64,000 nt of DNA, from NCBI RefSeq assembly GCF_003086695.1, contig NZ_CP025999.1, positions 2,645,680 through 2,709,679 on the forward strand, written 5' to 3'. Of this stretch, positions 49,287-59,496 are shown piece by piece (the stretch's first letter is position 1; every line of letters begins with the position of its first letter). The notes beneath the pieces were generated by a model, which was not told the origin of the DNA, made no database searches, and saw only the letters and a list, made by a program, of their open reading frames with translations. The DNA is from Stenotrophomonas sp. SAU14A_NAIMI4_8. GTDB taxonomy: Bacteria; Pseudomonadota; Gammaproteobacteria; Xanthomonadales; Xanthomonadaceae. The position numbers and the translations under genes are program-made.

Positions 49287-49829
49287 TCAGCCCAGATCGA
49301 CGTGAAGGCGGTGCTGGCCGCACTGCAGGCACTGGAACAGGCAACCGACCATCTCGCCATCACGGGTCAGGCATTCCAGTACCCCGTCGGCGTCGCGCGG
49401 GTTGACCGCCGCCACGTCCGGCCGGACCTGGTCCAGGATCGGCAGCAGGTCTTCGCCGCTGGCGAATCCGAGGAACGCGCAGGGCCGTTCACAATGGCTC
49501 AGCCAGACCGACTGCTGCCAGGACCGGTAGCCCGGGGTGCGCTCGCAGATCTCCAGCAGATGCTCGCGGGGGATGGTCGGCGGCGGGTCGGCCGGGTCCG
49601 GGGAAACCCCCTCGATGTCACTCCAGCCGGTGAATTCGCCATCGAAACGTGCCGACGCACTGCCATCGGCGATACACCACGGGCACAGGTAGTCGGGTTT
49701 CCGGGCGGCGTAGAACGGCCCGCGGTAGCGCAGCGTGCGCGACTGGCCGCAGCCGTCACAGACCCCATCGACCGCTTCAAAGGCGATCGCGTAGGCGTTG
49801 GGGTGGTAGGTGAAAACCGGGCGTTCCAT
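49287..49829 (-). CDS. CbrC family protein (UPF0167)
   Basis: 180 residues from ATG 49829; an ATG at 49841 would add four. CbrC relatives influence colicin E2 tolerance in E. coli, mechanism unknown. Features: the opening PVFTYHPNAYA, two CxxC pairs (CDGCGQ and CPWCIADG) likely binding zinc, GEFTGWSDIEGV, TPGYRSWQQSVWLSHC, and a final CLQCGQHRLHVD. Cytosolic. It stands alone between SMAG repeats. Confidence 0.85.
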   Translation of the reverse strand: MERPVFTYHPNAYAIAFEAVDGVCDGCGQSRTLRYRGPFYAARKPDYLCPWCIADGSASARFDGEFTGWSDIEGVSPDPADPPPTIPREHLLEICERTPGYRSWQQSVWLSHCERPCAFLGFASGEDLLPILDQVRPDVAAVNPRDADGVLECLTRDGEMVGCLFQCLQCGQHRLHVDLG

Positions 49830-49843
49830 CCGTGGGTCCATTC

Positions 49844-49947
49844 GTGCCGACCAAGGTCGGCACCTACCAGGCGGGGTGCGGTCGGCACCTGCCAGGCGGG
49901 TTGCGCCGGGCCATGGCAGGCGAGGTAGCGCCGGGCCATGCCCGGCG
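49844..49947. repeat. SMAG-type palindromes upstream of the CbrC-like gene
   Basis: A GTGCCGACC-type unit (49844-49867) and a GTAGCGCCGGGCC-type unit (49925-49947), with a degenerate GCGCCGGGCCATGGCAGGCG between them. Two stem types lie side by side. Confidence 0.75.
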
Positions 49948-49964
49948 GGCGCCACAACCGTGCG

Positions 49965-50303
49965 TCAGGCCTTGTCGGCGTCGGTGGTGAAGCTTTCACC
50001 GCACCCGCACTCGGCGGTGGCGTTCGGGTTGCTGAACGTGAACGTCTCGCTCAGGCCATGCTTGCCGAAGTCGATCACGGTGCCGTCCACCAGGGCCAGG
50101 CTCTTGGCATCGACATAGATCTTCACCCCGTCCTGGTCGAACACGGTGTCACCCTCGCGCTCGTCGCGGGCCAGGTCGGTCACATGCCCCCAGCCGGAGC
50201 AGCCGGTCTTGGTCACGCCGAAGCGCAGGCCCAGGGCGCCGGGGGTCTGGGCTACAAAGCGCTGCACGCGCTCGAAGGCGATGGGGGTCAGGCTGACGGC
50301 CAT
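49965..50303 (-). CDS. A-type iron-sulfur carrier protein (IscA/ErpA-like)
   Basis: 112 residues from ATG 50303 (GGAG upstream). Carries and delivers Fe-S clusters to apoproteins. The three conserved cysteines are in KTGCSGW and ECGCGESF, and the SLALVDGTVIDFG and FSNPNA blocks match the family. Not located in an isc or suf operon, which suits the Xanthomonadaceae lone A-type protein. Its start faces asnS across 130 bases. Confidence 0.92.
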   Translation of the reverse strand: MAVSLTPIAFERVQRFVAQTPGALGLRFGVTKTGCSGWGHVTDLARDEREGDTVFDQDGVKIYVDAKSLALVDGTVIDFGKHGLSETFTFSNPNATAECGCGESFTTDADKA

Positions 50304-50433
50304 GAGGCTCACTCCAGGGGTACGGGGACATTATAAGGAGCCCAGCGGCGCGAAAAATGCCTCGCAAGCAGAACGCTGCAACCGGTAAACTCCCGTGTTC
50401 ACAGATCGAGTCGATCAGCAGAGGATTCAAGTC

Positions 50434-51828
<1,395 letters not shown>

Positions 51829-51858
51829 GCCCCACACGAGCACGGAGGTACTGCCCCC

Positions 51859-52158
51859 ATGACCCTGTTCTTCGCCCTCTGTTTCGTCGGCGTTGCAGTG
51901 GCCGGGTTCAGTGCCTTCGTGATCTTCTGGCCGCTGACTCTGGTACACGTGCGCGACCGCCACCCGGCGCTCGCCGCGCGCTTTGGCAGTGGCGCCTTCC
52001 TCAAGCCCGACGCCCTGGCCTGGCTGCTGCGCCGCGACTATCGCCAGCAGCCGGACCGCTCGCTGTCCGGGCTGGCGACGCCGGCCTGGGTATCGCTGCT
52101 GACCCTGCTGGCCGGACTGGGCATGGCTGCCCTGCTCTGGCTGGCCTCGCTCTGGTAA
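51859..52158 (+). CDS. Small membrane protein of unknown function
   Basis: 99 residues. Two hydrophobic helices (about 2-27 and 74-97) flank a basic loop with HPALAARFGSGAFLKPDALAWLLRRDY. The start has CACGGAGG about 12 bases upstream. It lies 30 bases after asnS and 7 before the next gene. Not recognised beyond likely conservation in relatives. Confidence 0.7.
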   Translation: MTLFFALCFVGVAVAGFSAFVIFWPLTLVHVRDRHPALAARFGSGAFLKPDALAWLLRRDYRQQPDRSLSGLATPAWVSLLTLLAGLGMAALLWLASLW

Positions 52159-52165
52159 TACGCAC

Positions 52166-52480
52166 ATGAACGACAACAACGACGCCCGCGACAGCTGGTG
52201 GCTGGCCAGCCTTGGCAACACCCTGATCTGGGCCCGCCTGCGCGTGCGCCCGGCCGGCACCGCCGAAGTGCTCGACAGCGACGGCAACACGCTGAGCTAC
52301 GACAGCGAAGACACCGCCCGTTCGCAGCTGTTCGATGCCGAATTCGTCGAGTACGACGGCCTGGACGAAGAAGACGCGCTGGTCCGCGGCTTCAGCCTGC
52401 ATGAAGTGCAGCCGCCGCAGGCCGGCAGCGATGAAGGCCTGCGCGGCCGCATGGTGCAGTCGCTGGGCGGGCGCGCCTGA
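52166..52480 (+). CDS. Small acidic protein of unknown function
   Basis: 104 residues, soluble, acidic. WWLASLGNTLIWARLRVRPAGTAEVLDSDG looks like a short beta-sheet, followed by a Glu/Asp-rich middle and a Leu/Gln-rich end. It is 7 bases after the membrane protein gene and 10 bases before paiB, so the three are probably co-transcribed. Function unknown. Confidence 0.7.
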   Translation: MNDNNDARDSWWLASLGNTLIWARLRVRPAGTAEVLDSDGNTLSYDSEDTARSQLFDAEFVEYDGLDEEDALVRGFSLHEVQPPQAGSDEGLRGRMVQSLGGRA

Positions 52481-52490
52481 GCCCAGGCCG

Positions 52491-53129
52491 ATGTTCACCC
52501 CGCGCGCCTTCGCCGAAACCGACCTGCGCTGGCTGGACCGCCTGCTGGCCCGCGATGCGTTTGTCACGGTGCTGACCACCGGTGAGGACGGCCTGCCGGA
52601 ACTGACCCGGATGCCGGTGCTGTACCAGCGCCAGGGCACGCAGATCGAACTGCGCGGGCACTGGGCCCGGGCCAACCCGCAGTCGCGCCGCGACGGCCCG
52701 GCCAAGGTGCTGGTGGATGGCCCGCACGGGTACGTGTCGGCCAGCTGGTACCCCGACAAGGAACCCGCCGCACGCGTTCCCACCTGGAACTACGCCGCCG
52801 CCGAACTGCGCGGGCAGCTGCAGCGGTTCGACGACCCTGCCGCACTGGCCGACCTGGTCGGCGCCATCAGCGACCATTACGAAGCCAGTGTCGACCAGCA
52901 GTGGCAGTTCGAGGCCGACCGCCCCGAACACGGTCCGGAACTGCGCGCCATCGTCGGCTTCCGTTTCCAGGTTGAACAGGTGCAGGTGAAGCTGAAGCTG
53001 AGCCAGAACCATCCTGAAGCCAACCAGCTGGCGGTGATCGCTGCGCTGGATGAGCTGCACACCCCCGCATCCACCGAGCTGGCGCAGTGGATGCGCTGGC
53101 ACCGCGACGAGGCCGCCGCCGGCGGCTGA
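52491..53129 (+). CDS. PaiB family FMN-binding protein
   Basis: 212 residues from ATG 52491. Members are described as FMN-binding negative regulators after Bacillus PaiB, but structurally are flavin-reductase-like split barrels. FTPRAFAETDLRWLDRLL, LPVLYQ-like MPVLYQRQG, GHWARANPQ, GPHGYVSASWYPDKEPAARVPTWNYAAAEL and MIVGFR-like IVGFRFQVEQVQVKLKLSQN are family blocks. Third of three small genes after asnS. Regulatory role is not evident from sequence. Confidence 0.88.
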   Translation: MFTPRAFAETDLRWLDRLLARDAFVTVLTTGEDGLPELTRMPVLYQRQGTQIELRGHWARANPQSRRDGPAKVLVDGPHGYVSASWYPDKEPAARVPTWNYAAAELRGQLQRFDDPAALADLVGAISDHYEASVDQQWQFEADRPEHGPELRAIVGFRFQVEQVQVKLKLSQNHPEANQLAVIAALDELHTPASTELAQWMRWHRDEAAAGG

Positions 53130-53203
53130 GCGCCCGTTTCCCCACCACGACGCGGCCGGCAGGGTCGCCTCGTGCGCCCACCTGACGTCAGGGATACACG
53201 AAC

Positions 53204-53866
53204 ATGAAAGACATCCACAAGCTGCTGCAGAACAACCGCGAATGGGCCGACCGCATCGAAAAGGAAGACCCTGAGTTCTTCCACCAGCTGGCCAAGCAGC
53301 AGCATCCGGAATACCTGTGGATCGGCTGTTCCGATTCGCGCGTGCCGGCCAACCAGATCATCGGCATGGCCCCGGGCGAGGTGTTCGTGCACCGCAACGT
53401 GGCCAACGTGGTGGCCCACAGCGACCTGAACTGCCTGAGCGTGGTGCAGTACGCGGTGGACCAGCTGAAGGTGAAGCACATCCTGATCGTGGGCCACTAC
53501 GGCTGCGGTGGCGTGCACGCCTGCTTGCACAACACCCGCGTGGGCCTGGCCGACAACTGGCTGCGCCACGTGGGCGATGTGGCACAGAAGCACGCGGCCA
53601 TCCTCGATGCGATCGACGATGACGAGCTCAAGCACGCGCGCCTGTGCGAACTGAACGTGATCGAACAGGTGGCCAACCTGTGCCGCTCCACCATCGTGGA
53701 AGACGCCTGGGCGCGTGGCCAGAAGCTGATGGTGCACGGCTGGGTATACAGCCTGAAGGACGGCCGGGTGAGCGAGATGGGCATCGACGTCGGCGCCCAG
53801 GACGAGCTGAAGCCGGCGTACGAAAAGGCCCTGGCCTTCGTGCCCCGCCACGGCAAGCGCGACTGA
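53204..53866 (+). CDS. can: Beta-carbonic anhydrase
   Basis: 220 residues. Interconverts CO2 and bicarbonate. Zinc ligands are Cys42, Asp44 (with Arg46) in GCSDSRVPA, His98 and Cys101 in VGHYGCGGV: the type II arrangement also seen in E. coli Can. HRNVANVV and the C-terminal [18 protein letters not shown] match. The haaO start follows 16 bases later, so it may be the first gene of the kynurenine operon, though the reason for the pairing is unclear. Confidence 0.96.
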   Translation: MKDIHKLLQNNREWADRIEKEDPEFFHQLAKQQHPEYLWIGCSDSRVPANQIIGMAPGEVFVHRNVANVVAHSDLNCLSVVQYAVDQLKVKHILIVGHYGCGGVHACLHNTRVGLADNWLRHVGDVAQKHAAILDAIDDDELKHARLCELNVIEQVANLCRSTIVEDAWARGQKLMVHGWVYSLKDGRVSEMGIDVGAQDELKPAYEKALAFVPRHGKRD

Positions 53867-53882
53867 CCGACCGGAGACTGCC

Positions 53883-54404
53883 ATGCTCGCCTCGCCGATC
53901 AACCTGCTGGCCTGGATCGAAGAACACCGGCACCTGCTGAAGCCGCCGGTGGGCAACAAGATGATCGAGAACGGCGACTTCATCGTGATGGTGGTGGGCG
54001 GGCCGAACTCGCGCACCGACTACCACTACGACGAAGGCCCGGAGTGGTTCTACCAGCTGGAAGGCGAGATGGTGCTGAAGGTGCAGGAAGAGGGCGCCGT
54101 GCGCGATATCCCGATCCGCGCCGGCGAGATCTTCCTGTTGCCGGGCAAGGTGCCGCATTCGCCGCGGCGCCCGCCCGGCGGCGTCGGCCTGGTGGTCGAG
54201 CGCAAGCGCCTGGCGCACGAGCGCGATGGCGTGATCTGGCATTGCGAGCAGTGCAACCACAAGCTGTACGAAGAGTACTTCACCCTGCAGAACATCGAGA
54301 CCGACCTGCCCAAGGTGTTCGCGCGCTACCAGGCGAGCCTGGAACTGCGCACCTGCAGTGAATGCGGGCACGTGGACCCGTTGCCGGCACCCGCAGCGGG
54401 CTGA
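53883..54404 (+). CDS. haaO: 3-hydroxyanthranilate 3,4-dioxygenase
   Basis: 173 residues. Opens the ring of 3-hydroxyanthranilate to the semialdehyde that cyclises to quinolinate, an NAD precursor. Predicted iron ligands are His48, Glu54 and His92, in [19 protein letters not shown] and LPGKVPHSP; substrate arginines precede and follow. A C-terminal rubredoxin-like site (HCEQCNH and TCSECGH) is characteristic of the bacterial enzyme. It lies 16 bases after the carbonic anhydrase gene and 296 bases before kynU, the gap being filled by repeats. Confidence 0.95.
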   Translation: MLASPINLLAWIEEHRHLLKPPVGNKMIENGDFIVMVVGGPNSRTDYHYDEGPEWFYQLEGEMVLKVQEEGAVRDIPIRAGEIFLLPGKVPHSPRRPPGGVGLVVERKRLAHERDGVIWHCEQCNHKLYEEYFTLQNIETDLPKVFARYQASLELRTCSECGHVDPLPAPAAG

Positions 54405-54417
54405 GGCCCACACCGGT

Positions 54418-54625
54418 AGGCGCCAACCAAGGTTGGCCACTACCAGAAAACGCGACGCCCGCACCGGTAGGCGCCCACCTTGGTGGGCGCATGGATCTAA
54501 GAGCGCCAACCAAGGTTGGCCACTACCAGAAAACGCGACGCCCGCACCGGTAGGCGCCCACCTTGGTGGGCGCATGGATCTAAGAGCGCCAACCAAGGTT
54601 GGCCACTACCAGAAAACGCGGCGCC
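54418..54625. repeat. 83-base tandem array of paired SMAG elements
   Basis: The segment starting CGCCAACCAAGGTTGG occurs at 54421, 54504 and 54587, an exact 83-base period. Each unit joins two SMAG-like palindromes, GCCAACC/GGTTGGC and GCGCCCACC/GGTGGGCGC, with GTAG and CTAC ends. About 2.5 copies are present, nearly identical. Together with short flanks this fills the 296-base gap between haaO and kynU. Confidence 0.88.
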
Positions 54626-54700
54626 CGAAGCGCGGCCGCGACGCCCCGGGCAGGCGCCAGGCGCTACACTGGCAATCCCGTTGCAGCCTGTTGCCCGCCC

Positions 54701-55975
54701 ATGTCCGATCTGCTCAGCCGCACCCACGCCATTGCCCTGGACGCTGCCGATCCGCTGCGCCCGCTGCGCAACGAATTCCTGATTCCGCGCCATGGCGGCG
54801 GTGAGCAGACCTACTTTGTCGGCAACTCGCTGGGCCTGCAGCCGCGCGGCGCGCAGGCCGCCGTGCAGGAGGTCATGAAGCAGTGGGGCGAGCTGGCCGT
54901 GGAAGGTCATTTCACCGGCCCTACCCAGTGGCTGTCCTACCACCGCCTGGTGAGCGCGCAGCTGGCCCGCGTGGTCGGCGCCCTGCCCAGCGAAGTGGTG
55001 GCGATGAACACGCTGAGCGTGAACCTGCACCTGATGATGGTCAGCTTCTACCGCCCCACCGCACAGCGCCCGGTCATCCTGATGGAAGCCGGCGCCTTCC
55101 CGACCGACCGCCACGCGGTGGAAGCACAGATCCGCTTCCACGGTTTCGACCCGGCCGACTGCCTGGTGGAAGTGCAGCCGGATGAAGCCAACGGCACGAT
55201 TTCGCTGGCCGCGATCGAGCGCGCCATCGCCGAACACGGCCCGCGCCTGGCGCTGGTGCTGTGGCCGGGCGTGCAATACCGCAGCGGCCAGGTGTTCGAC
55301 CTGGACGCGATCACCCGCGCCGCGCGCCTGCAGGGCGCCCGCATCGGTTTCGACCTGGCCCATTCGGTCGGCAACGTGCCGCTGCACCTGCACGATGTGG
55401 CGCCAGACTTCGCCGTGTGGTGCCACTACAAGTACCTCAACAGCGGCCCGGGTGCCGTGGCCGGTGCCTTCGTCCACGAGCGCCACCACCGCGATACCAC
55501 CCTGCCGCGCTTCGCCGGCTGGTGGGGCCATGAAGAAGCCACGCGCTTCCAGATGTCGCCACAGTTCACCCCGGCGGTGGGCGCCGAGGGCTGGCAGCTG
55601 AGCAATCCGCCGATCCTGGGCCTGGCCCCGCTGCGCGCCTCGCTGGACCTGTTCGAGCGCGCCGGCATGGAAGCGCTGCGCAGCAAATCGCTGGCGCTGA
55701 CCGGCCTGCTCGATGCACTGGTGCGCGCGCGCCTGCCGCAGGTGCTGGACGTGGTCACCCCGTCCGAACCGGAACGCCGCGGCTGCCAGCTGTCGCTGCG
55801 GGTGATCGGTGGCCGCGAACGTGGACGCGCGCTGTTCGAATACCTGCGTGGCGTCGGCGTGCTCGGCGACTGGCGCGAGCCGGACGTCATCCGCATTTCG
55901 CCCACCCCGCTCTACAACCGCTACCTGGACGTGCACCATTTCGTCGAGGAAGTGGAAGCCTGGGCCGGCCTGTAA
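54701..55975 (+). CDS. kynU: Kynureninase
   Basis: 424 residues from ATG 54701. PLP enzyme that cleaves kynurenine or 3-hydroxykynurenine to anthranilate or 3-hydroxyanthranilate and alanine. TYFVGNSLGLQPRG near the N-terminus, WGELAVEGHF, LWPGVQYRSGQVFD, GFDLAHSVGNVPL with the PLP-contacting Asp, and the Schiff-base lysine in CHYKYLNSGPG are diagnostic. kmo follows after 31 bases. Confidence 0.97.
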   Translation: MSDLLSRTHAIALDAADPLRPLRNEFLIPRHGGGEQTYFVGNSLGLQPRGAQAAVQEVMKQWGELAVEGHFTGPTQWLSYHRLVSAQLARVVGALPSEVVAMNTLSVNLHLMMVSFYRPTAQRPVILMEAGAFPTDRHAVEAQIRFHGFDPADCLVEVQPDEANGTISLAAIERAIAEHGPRLALVLWPGVQYRSGQVFDLDAITRAARLQGARIGFDLAHSVGNVPLHLHDVAPDFAVWCHYKYLNSGPGAVAGAFVHERHHRDTTLPRFAGWWGHEEATRFQMSPQFTPAVGAEGWQLSNPPILGLAPLRASLDLFERAGMEALRSKSLALTGLLDALVRARLPQVLDVVTPSEPERRGCQLSLRVIGGRERGRALFEYLRGVGVLGDWREPDVIRISPTPLYNRYLDVHHFVEEVEAWAGL

Positions 55976-56006
55976 GCCGCGCCCTCCCCTATTGCTGGAC
56001 AGTTCG

Positions 56007-57374
56007 TTGATCGCACACGCCTCCCGCTCCCTGAGCATCATCGGCGCCGGCCTGGCCGGTTCCCTGCTGGCCATCCTGCTGTCGCGGCAGGGCTGGCGCA
56101 TCACCCTGTACGAACGCCGCGGCGACCCACGCGTGGCCGATTATGAAAGCGGCCGTTCGATCAACCTGGCCCTGGCCGAGCGCGGCCGCAATGCGCTGCG
56201 CCAGGCCGGCGTGGAAGACGAAGTGATGGCCCGCGCGGTGATGATGCGCGGGCGCATGGTTCACCCACGCGACGGCCAGCCGCAGCTGCAACGCTATGGC
56301 CGCGACGACAGCGAAGTGATCTGGTCGATCCATCGCAGTGAACTGAACACCACGCTGCTGCAGCTGGCCGAAGAAGCCGGTGCCACCGTGCATTTCCACC
56401 GCCGCCTGCACACCGTGGATTTCGACGCCGGCTACGCGCGCTTCATCGATGACCGCGACGACAGCCCGCATGACATCCGCTTCGACAGCCTGATCGGCGC
56501 CGACGGTGCCGGTTCGGCACTGCGTGCGGCAATGAACCGGCGCGCGCCGCTGGGTGAGGACATCGCCTTCCTCGACCATTCCTACAAGGAACTGGAAATC
56601 CCGCCGGCCGCCGATGGCAGCTTCCGCATCGAGCGCAATGCGCTGCACATCTGGCCGCGCGGCCACTACATGTGCATCGCCCTGCCCAACCACGAAGGCA
56701 CCTTCACCGTCACCCTGTTCCTGCCCAACCAGGGCAACCCCAGCTTCGCCACGGTCAACACCGGTGCGCAGGCCGAGGCGCTGTTCGCCGCCGAATTCGC
56801 CGATGCGCTGCCGCTGATCCCGGACCTGCGCGCCGATTGGGAGCAGCACCCGCCGGGCCTGCTGGGCACGCTGACCCTGGAGCGCTGGCACCAGGACGGC
56901 CGCGCCGTGCTGATCGGCGATGCCGCGCACGCGATGGTGCCGTTCCACGGCCAGGGCATGAACTGCGCGTTCGAGGATTGCGTGGCGCTGGCCCGGCAGC
57001 TGATGGACGCCGACGATCTGCAGGGCGCCTTCGCCGCCTTCGAAGCCGAGCGCAAGCCCAATGCGCAGGCGATCCAGCAGATGGCGCTGGAAAACTACCT
57101 GGAAATGCGTGACCGCGTGGCCGACCCGGCCTTCCTGCTGCAGCGCGAGCTGGAACAGGAACTGCAGCGGCGCTGGCCGACCCGCTTCGTGCCGCACTAC
57201 ACCATGGTCACCTTCCTGCACACGCCGTATGCCGAAGCGCTGCGCCGCACCGAACTGCAGCGCGACATGCTGGTGGCGGCCAGTGCCGGCCACACCACGC
57301 TGGACAACATCGACTGGGCCGCACTGGAAGCGCAGATCCACGCGCAGCTGCCGGTGCTGGAGGGCGCGCACTGA
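56007..57374 (+). CDS. kmo: Kynurenine 3-monooxygenase
   Basis: 455 residues. FAD- and NADPH-dependent hydroxylation of kynurenine. There is no ATG or GTG near the 5' end; TTG 56007 places the FAD loop (SIIGAGLAGSLLAILLS) at the same distance from the N-terminus as in Xanthomonas relatives, and GGA lies about 8 bases upstream. TTG 55992 is an alternative. DYESGRSINLALAERG, LIGADGAGS, VLIGDAAHAMVPFHGQGMNCAFEDC and MALENYLEMRDRV are family blocks. Its stop overlaps the sbcB start by one base. Confidence 0.95.
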   Translation: MIAHASRSLSIIGAGLAGSLLAILLSRQGWRITLYERRGDPRVADYESGRSINLALAERGRNALRQAGVEDEVMARAVMMRGRMVHPRDGQPQLQRYGRDDSEVIWSIHRSELNTTLLQLAEEAGATVHFHRRLHTVDFDAGYARFIDDRDDSPHDIRFDSLIGADGAGSALRAAMNRRAPLGEDIAFLDHSYKELEIPPAADGSFRIERNALHIWPRGHYMCIALPNHEGTFTVTLFLPNQGNPSFATVNTGAQAEALFAAEFADALPLIPDLRADWEQHPPGLLGTLTLERWHQDGRAVLIGDAAHAMVPFHGQGMNCAFEDCVALARQLMDADDLQGAFAAFEAERKPNAQAIQQMALENYLEMRDRVADPAFLLQRELEQELQRRWPTRFVPHYTMVTFLHTPYAEALRRTELQRDMLVAASAGHTTLDNIDWAALEAQIHAQLPVLEGAH

Positions 57375-58813
57375 TGGCTGACAGCTTCCTGTTCTACGAC
57401 CTGGAAACCTTCGGCCAGGATCCGCGCCGCACCCGCATCGCGCAGTTCGCGGCCATGCGTACCGACGCCGATCTGAACGTGATCGACACGCCGGTCAGCT
57501 TCTTCGTGCGCCCGGCCGATGATCTGCTGCCCTCGCCCATGGCCACCCTGGTGACCGGCATCACCCCGCAGCAGGCCATGGCCGAGGGCGTGAGCGAGGC
57601 CGAGGCGTTCGACCGCATCAACGAGCAGTTGTCGCGCCCCGGCACCTGTGCGCTGGGCTACAACACCCTGCGTTTCGACGACGAGTTCATCCGCTACGGC
57701 CTGTTCCGCAACTTCCACGATCCCTACGAGCGCGAGTGGCGCAACGGCAATTCGCGCTGGGACCTGCTGGACATGCTGCGGCTGATGCGCGCACTGCGCC
57801 CGGACGGCATCCAGTGGCCGCAGCGCGAAGACGGCGCGACCTCGTTCAAGCTCGAACACCTGGCCGAGGCCAATGGCGTGCGCGAAGGCGATGCGCACGA
57901 AGCGCTTTCCGATGTGCGCGCCACGCTGGGCATGGCCCGCCTGTTCAAGCAATCGCAGCCGCGCTTGTGGGACTACGCCCTGAAGCTGCGCGACAAGCGC
58001 TTCGTCGGCGGCCTGCTGGACGTGGCCGCGATGCAGCCAGTACTGCACATTTCCATGCGCTACCCGGCCAGCCGCCTGTGCGCGGCGCCAGTGCTGCCGC
58101 TGGCCATGCACCCGACCATCGGCAACCGCGCCATCGTGTTCGATCTGGACGGCGAAGTGGACGACCTGCTGGCGCTGCCGGCCGAGGTGATCGCCCAGCG
58201 CCTGTACCTGCGCGCCAGCGAACTGCCCGAGGGCGTGGCCCGCGTGCCGCTGAAGGAAGTGCATCTGAACAAGGTGCCGGCGCTGGTGGCCTGGAACCAC
58301 CTGCGTGCCGATGACCATGCGCGACTGGGACTGGACGTGGCCGCGATCGAAGCCAAGGCCGCGCGCCTGCGCGAGGTGGCGCCGCAACTGGCCGAGAAGG
58401 CCCGCCAGGTGTTCAACCAGCCGCGCCCACCAATGCTGACCGATGTGGACGCCTCGTTGTACGACGGTTTCCTCGGCGCCGGCGACAAGCCGTTGCTGGC
58501 CCTGGCCCGCACCAGTGCGCCGCAGCAGCTGGCCGCGCTGGAAGAACGCTTCCGCGACCCGCGATTGCCCGAACTGCTGTTCCGCTACCGCGCCCGCAAC
58601 CATCCCGGCACCCTGTCGCCGGCCGAACAGGAACGATGGCAGGCGTACCGCCGCCAACGCCTGCTGGGCGAACAGGGCCTCGGCGAACTGAACCTGCCCC
58701 AGTACCAGCAGCAGATCGACGCGCTGGCCGCCGAAGCGCCCGACGACGTGCGCCGCGCCGAGCTGCTGCAGTCGCTGCGCGACTGGGGCCACCACCTGCA
58801 GGAGCAGCTGTGA
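57374..58813 (+). CDS. sbcB: Exodeoxyribonuclease I
   Basis: 479 residues. 3'-to-5' single-strand DNA exonuclease of recombination and mismatch repair. DEDD catalytic residues are visible: YDLETFG, GYNTLRFDDEFIRYG, and AHEALSDVRATLGMARL. The SH3-like and C-terminal accessory domains (about 200-479, including VLHISMRYPASR and PLAMHPTIGNRAIVFDLDGEVD) are complete. Start overlaps the kmo stop (TGATG) and the end overlaps the DUF2461 gene (GTGA), so expression is coupled to the kynurenine genes. Confidence 0.97.
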   Translation: MADSFLFYDLETFGQDPRRTRIAQFAAMRTDADLNVIDTPVSFFVRPADDLLPSPMATLVTGITPQQAMAEGVSEAEAFDRINEQLSRPGTCALGYNTLRFDDEFIRYGLFRNFHDPYEREWRNGNSRWDLLDMLRLMRALRPDGIQWPQREDGATSFKLEHLAEANGVREGDAHEALSDVRATLGMARLFKQSQPRLWDYALKLRDKRFVGGLLDVAAMQPVLHISMRYPASRLCAAPVLPLAMHPTIGNRAIVFDLDGEVDDLLALPAEVIAQRLYLRASELPEGVARVPLKEVHLNKVPALVAWNHLRADDHARLGLDVAAIEAKAARLREVAPQLAEKARQVFNQPRPPMLTDVDASLYDGFLGAGDKPLLALARTSAPQQLAALEERFRDPRLPELLFRYRARNHPGTLSPAEQERWQAYRRQRLLGEQGLGELNLPQYQQQIDALAAEAPDDVRRAELLQSLRDWGHHLQEQL

Positions 58814-59496
58814 GTACGTATTTTTCCGAGGCCAGTTTCAAGTTCCTGCGCAGCCTGGCGCGGCATAACGAAAAGGCGTGGTTCAACGACCATCGCCAGC
58901 AGTACGAAGACCACGTGCGGCAGCCGTTCCTGCGCCTGCTGGGCGACCTGCAGCCCGCCCTGGGCGAGGTCAGCGAGCACTTCCGCGCCGACACCCGCGG
59001 CGTGGGCGGCTCGCTGTTCCGCATCCACCGTGATGCACGCTTTTCCAACGACAAGTCGCCGTACAAGACCTGGCAGGGTGCGCGCCTGTTCCACGAGCGC
59101 CGCCGTGAAGTGGCCGCGCCCTCGTTCTACATCCACCTGCAGCCCGGCGAAAGCTTCGTCGGCGCCGGCCTGTGGCACCCGGAACCGGAGACCCAGCGGC
59201 GCGTGCGCCACTTCATTTTGGACAACCCGGGCAGCTGGAAGGCGGCCGCGCACGGCGCGCCCCTGCGCAAGCGCTTCGACTTCGAGCAGAGCGAAAAGCT
59301 GGTGCGGCCGCCGCGCGGCTTCCCGGCCGACTTCGAATTCATCGACGATCTGAAGCATCGCAACTGGGTCATGTGGCGTTCGCTGGACGATGACACCATG
59401 ACCGGCCCGCGCCTGCTGTCCACCCTGGGCAAGGACCTGGCCACTCTGGCGCCGTTCGTGGACTACCTGTGCGCGGCACTGGACCTGGAGTTCTGA
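58810..59496 (+). CDS. DUF2461 family protein
   Basis: 228 residues from GTG 58810, with AGGAG upstream in the sbcB end. FKFLRSLARHNEKAWFNDHRQQYEDHVRQPF, FRIHRDARFSNDKSPYKTWQGARLFH, SFYIHLQPGESFVGAGLWHPEP and PRGF are the signature blocks. Function unknown. It overlaps sbcB by four bases and the aldo/keto reductase by one. Confidence 0.9.
   Translation: MSTYFSEASFKFLRSLARHNEKAWFNDHRQQYEDHVRQPFLRLLGDLQPALGEVSEHFRADTRGVGGSLFRIHRDARFSNDKSPYKTWQGARLFHERRREVAAPSFYIHLQPGESFVGAGLWHPEPETQRRVRHFILDNPGSWKAAAHGAPLRKRFDFEQSEKLVRPPRGFPADFEFIDDLKHRNWVMWRSLDDDTMTGPRLLSTLGKDLATLAPFVDYLCAALDLEF

Noticed and set aside
54418..54625. CRISPR-like array between haaO and kynU
   Set aside because: The whole 83-base unit repeats, so there are no unique spacers.
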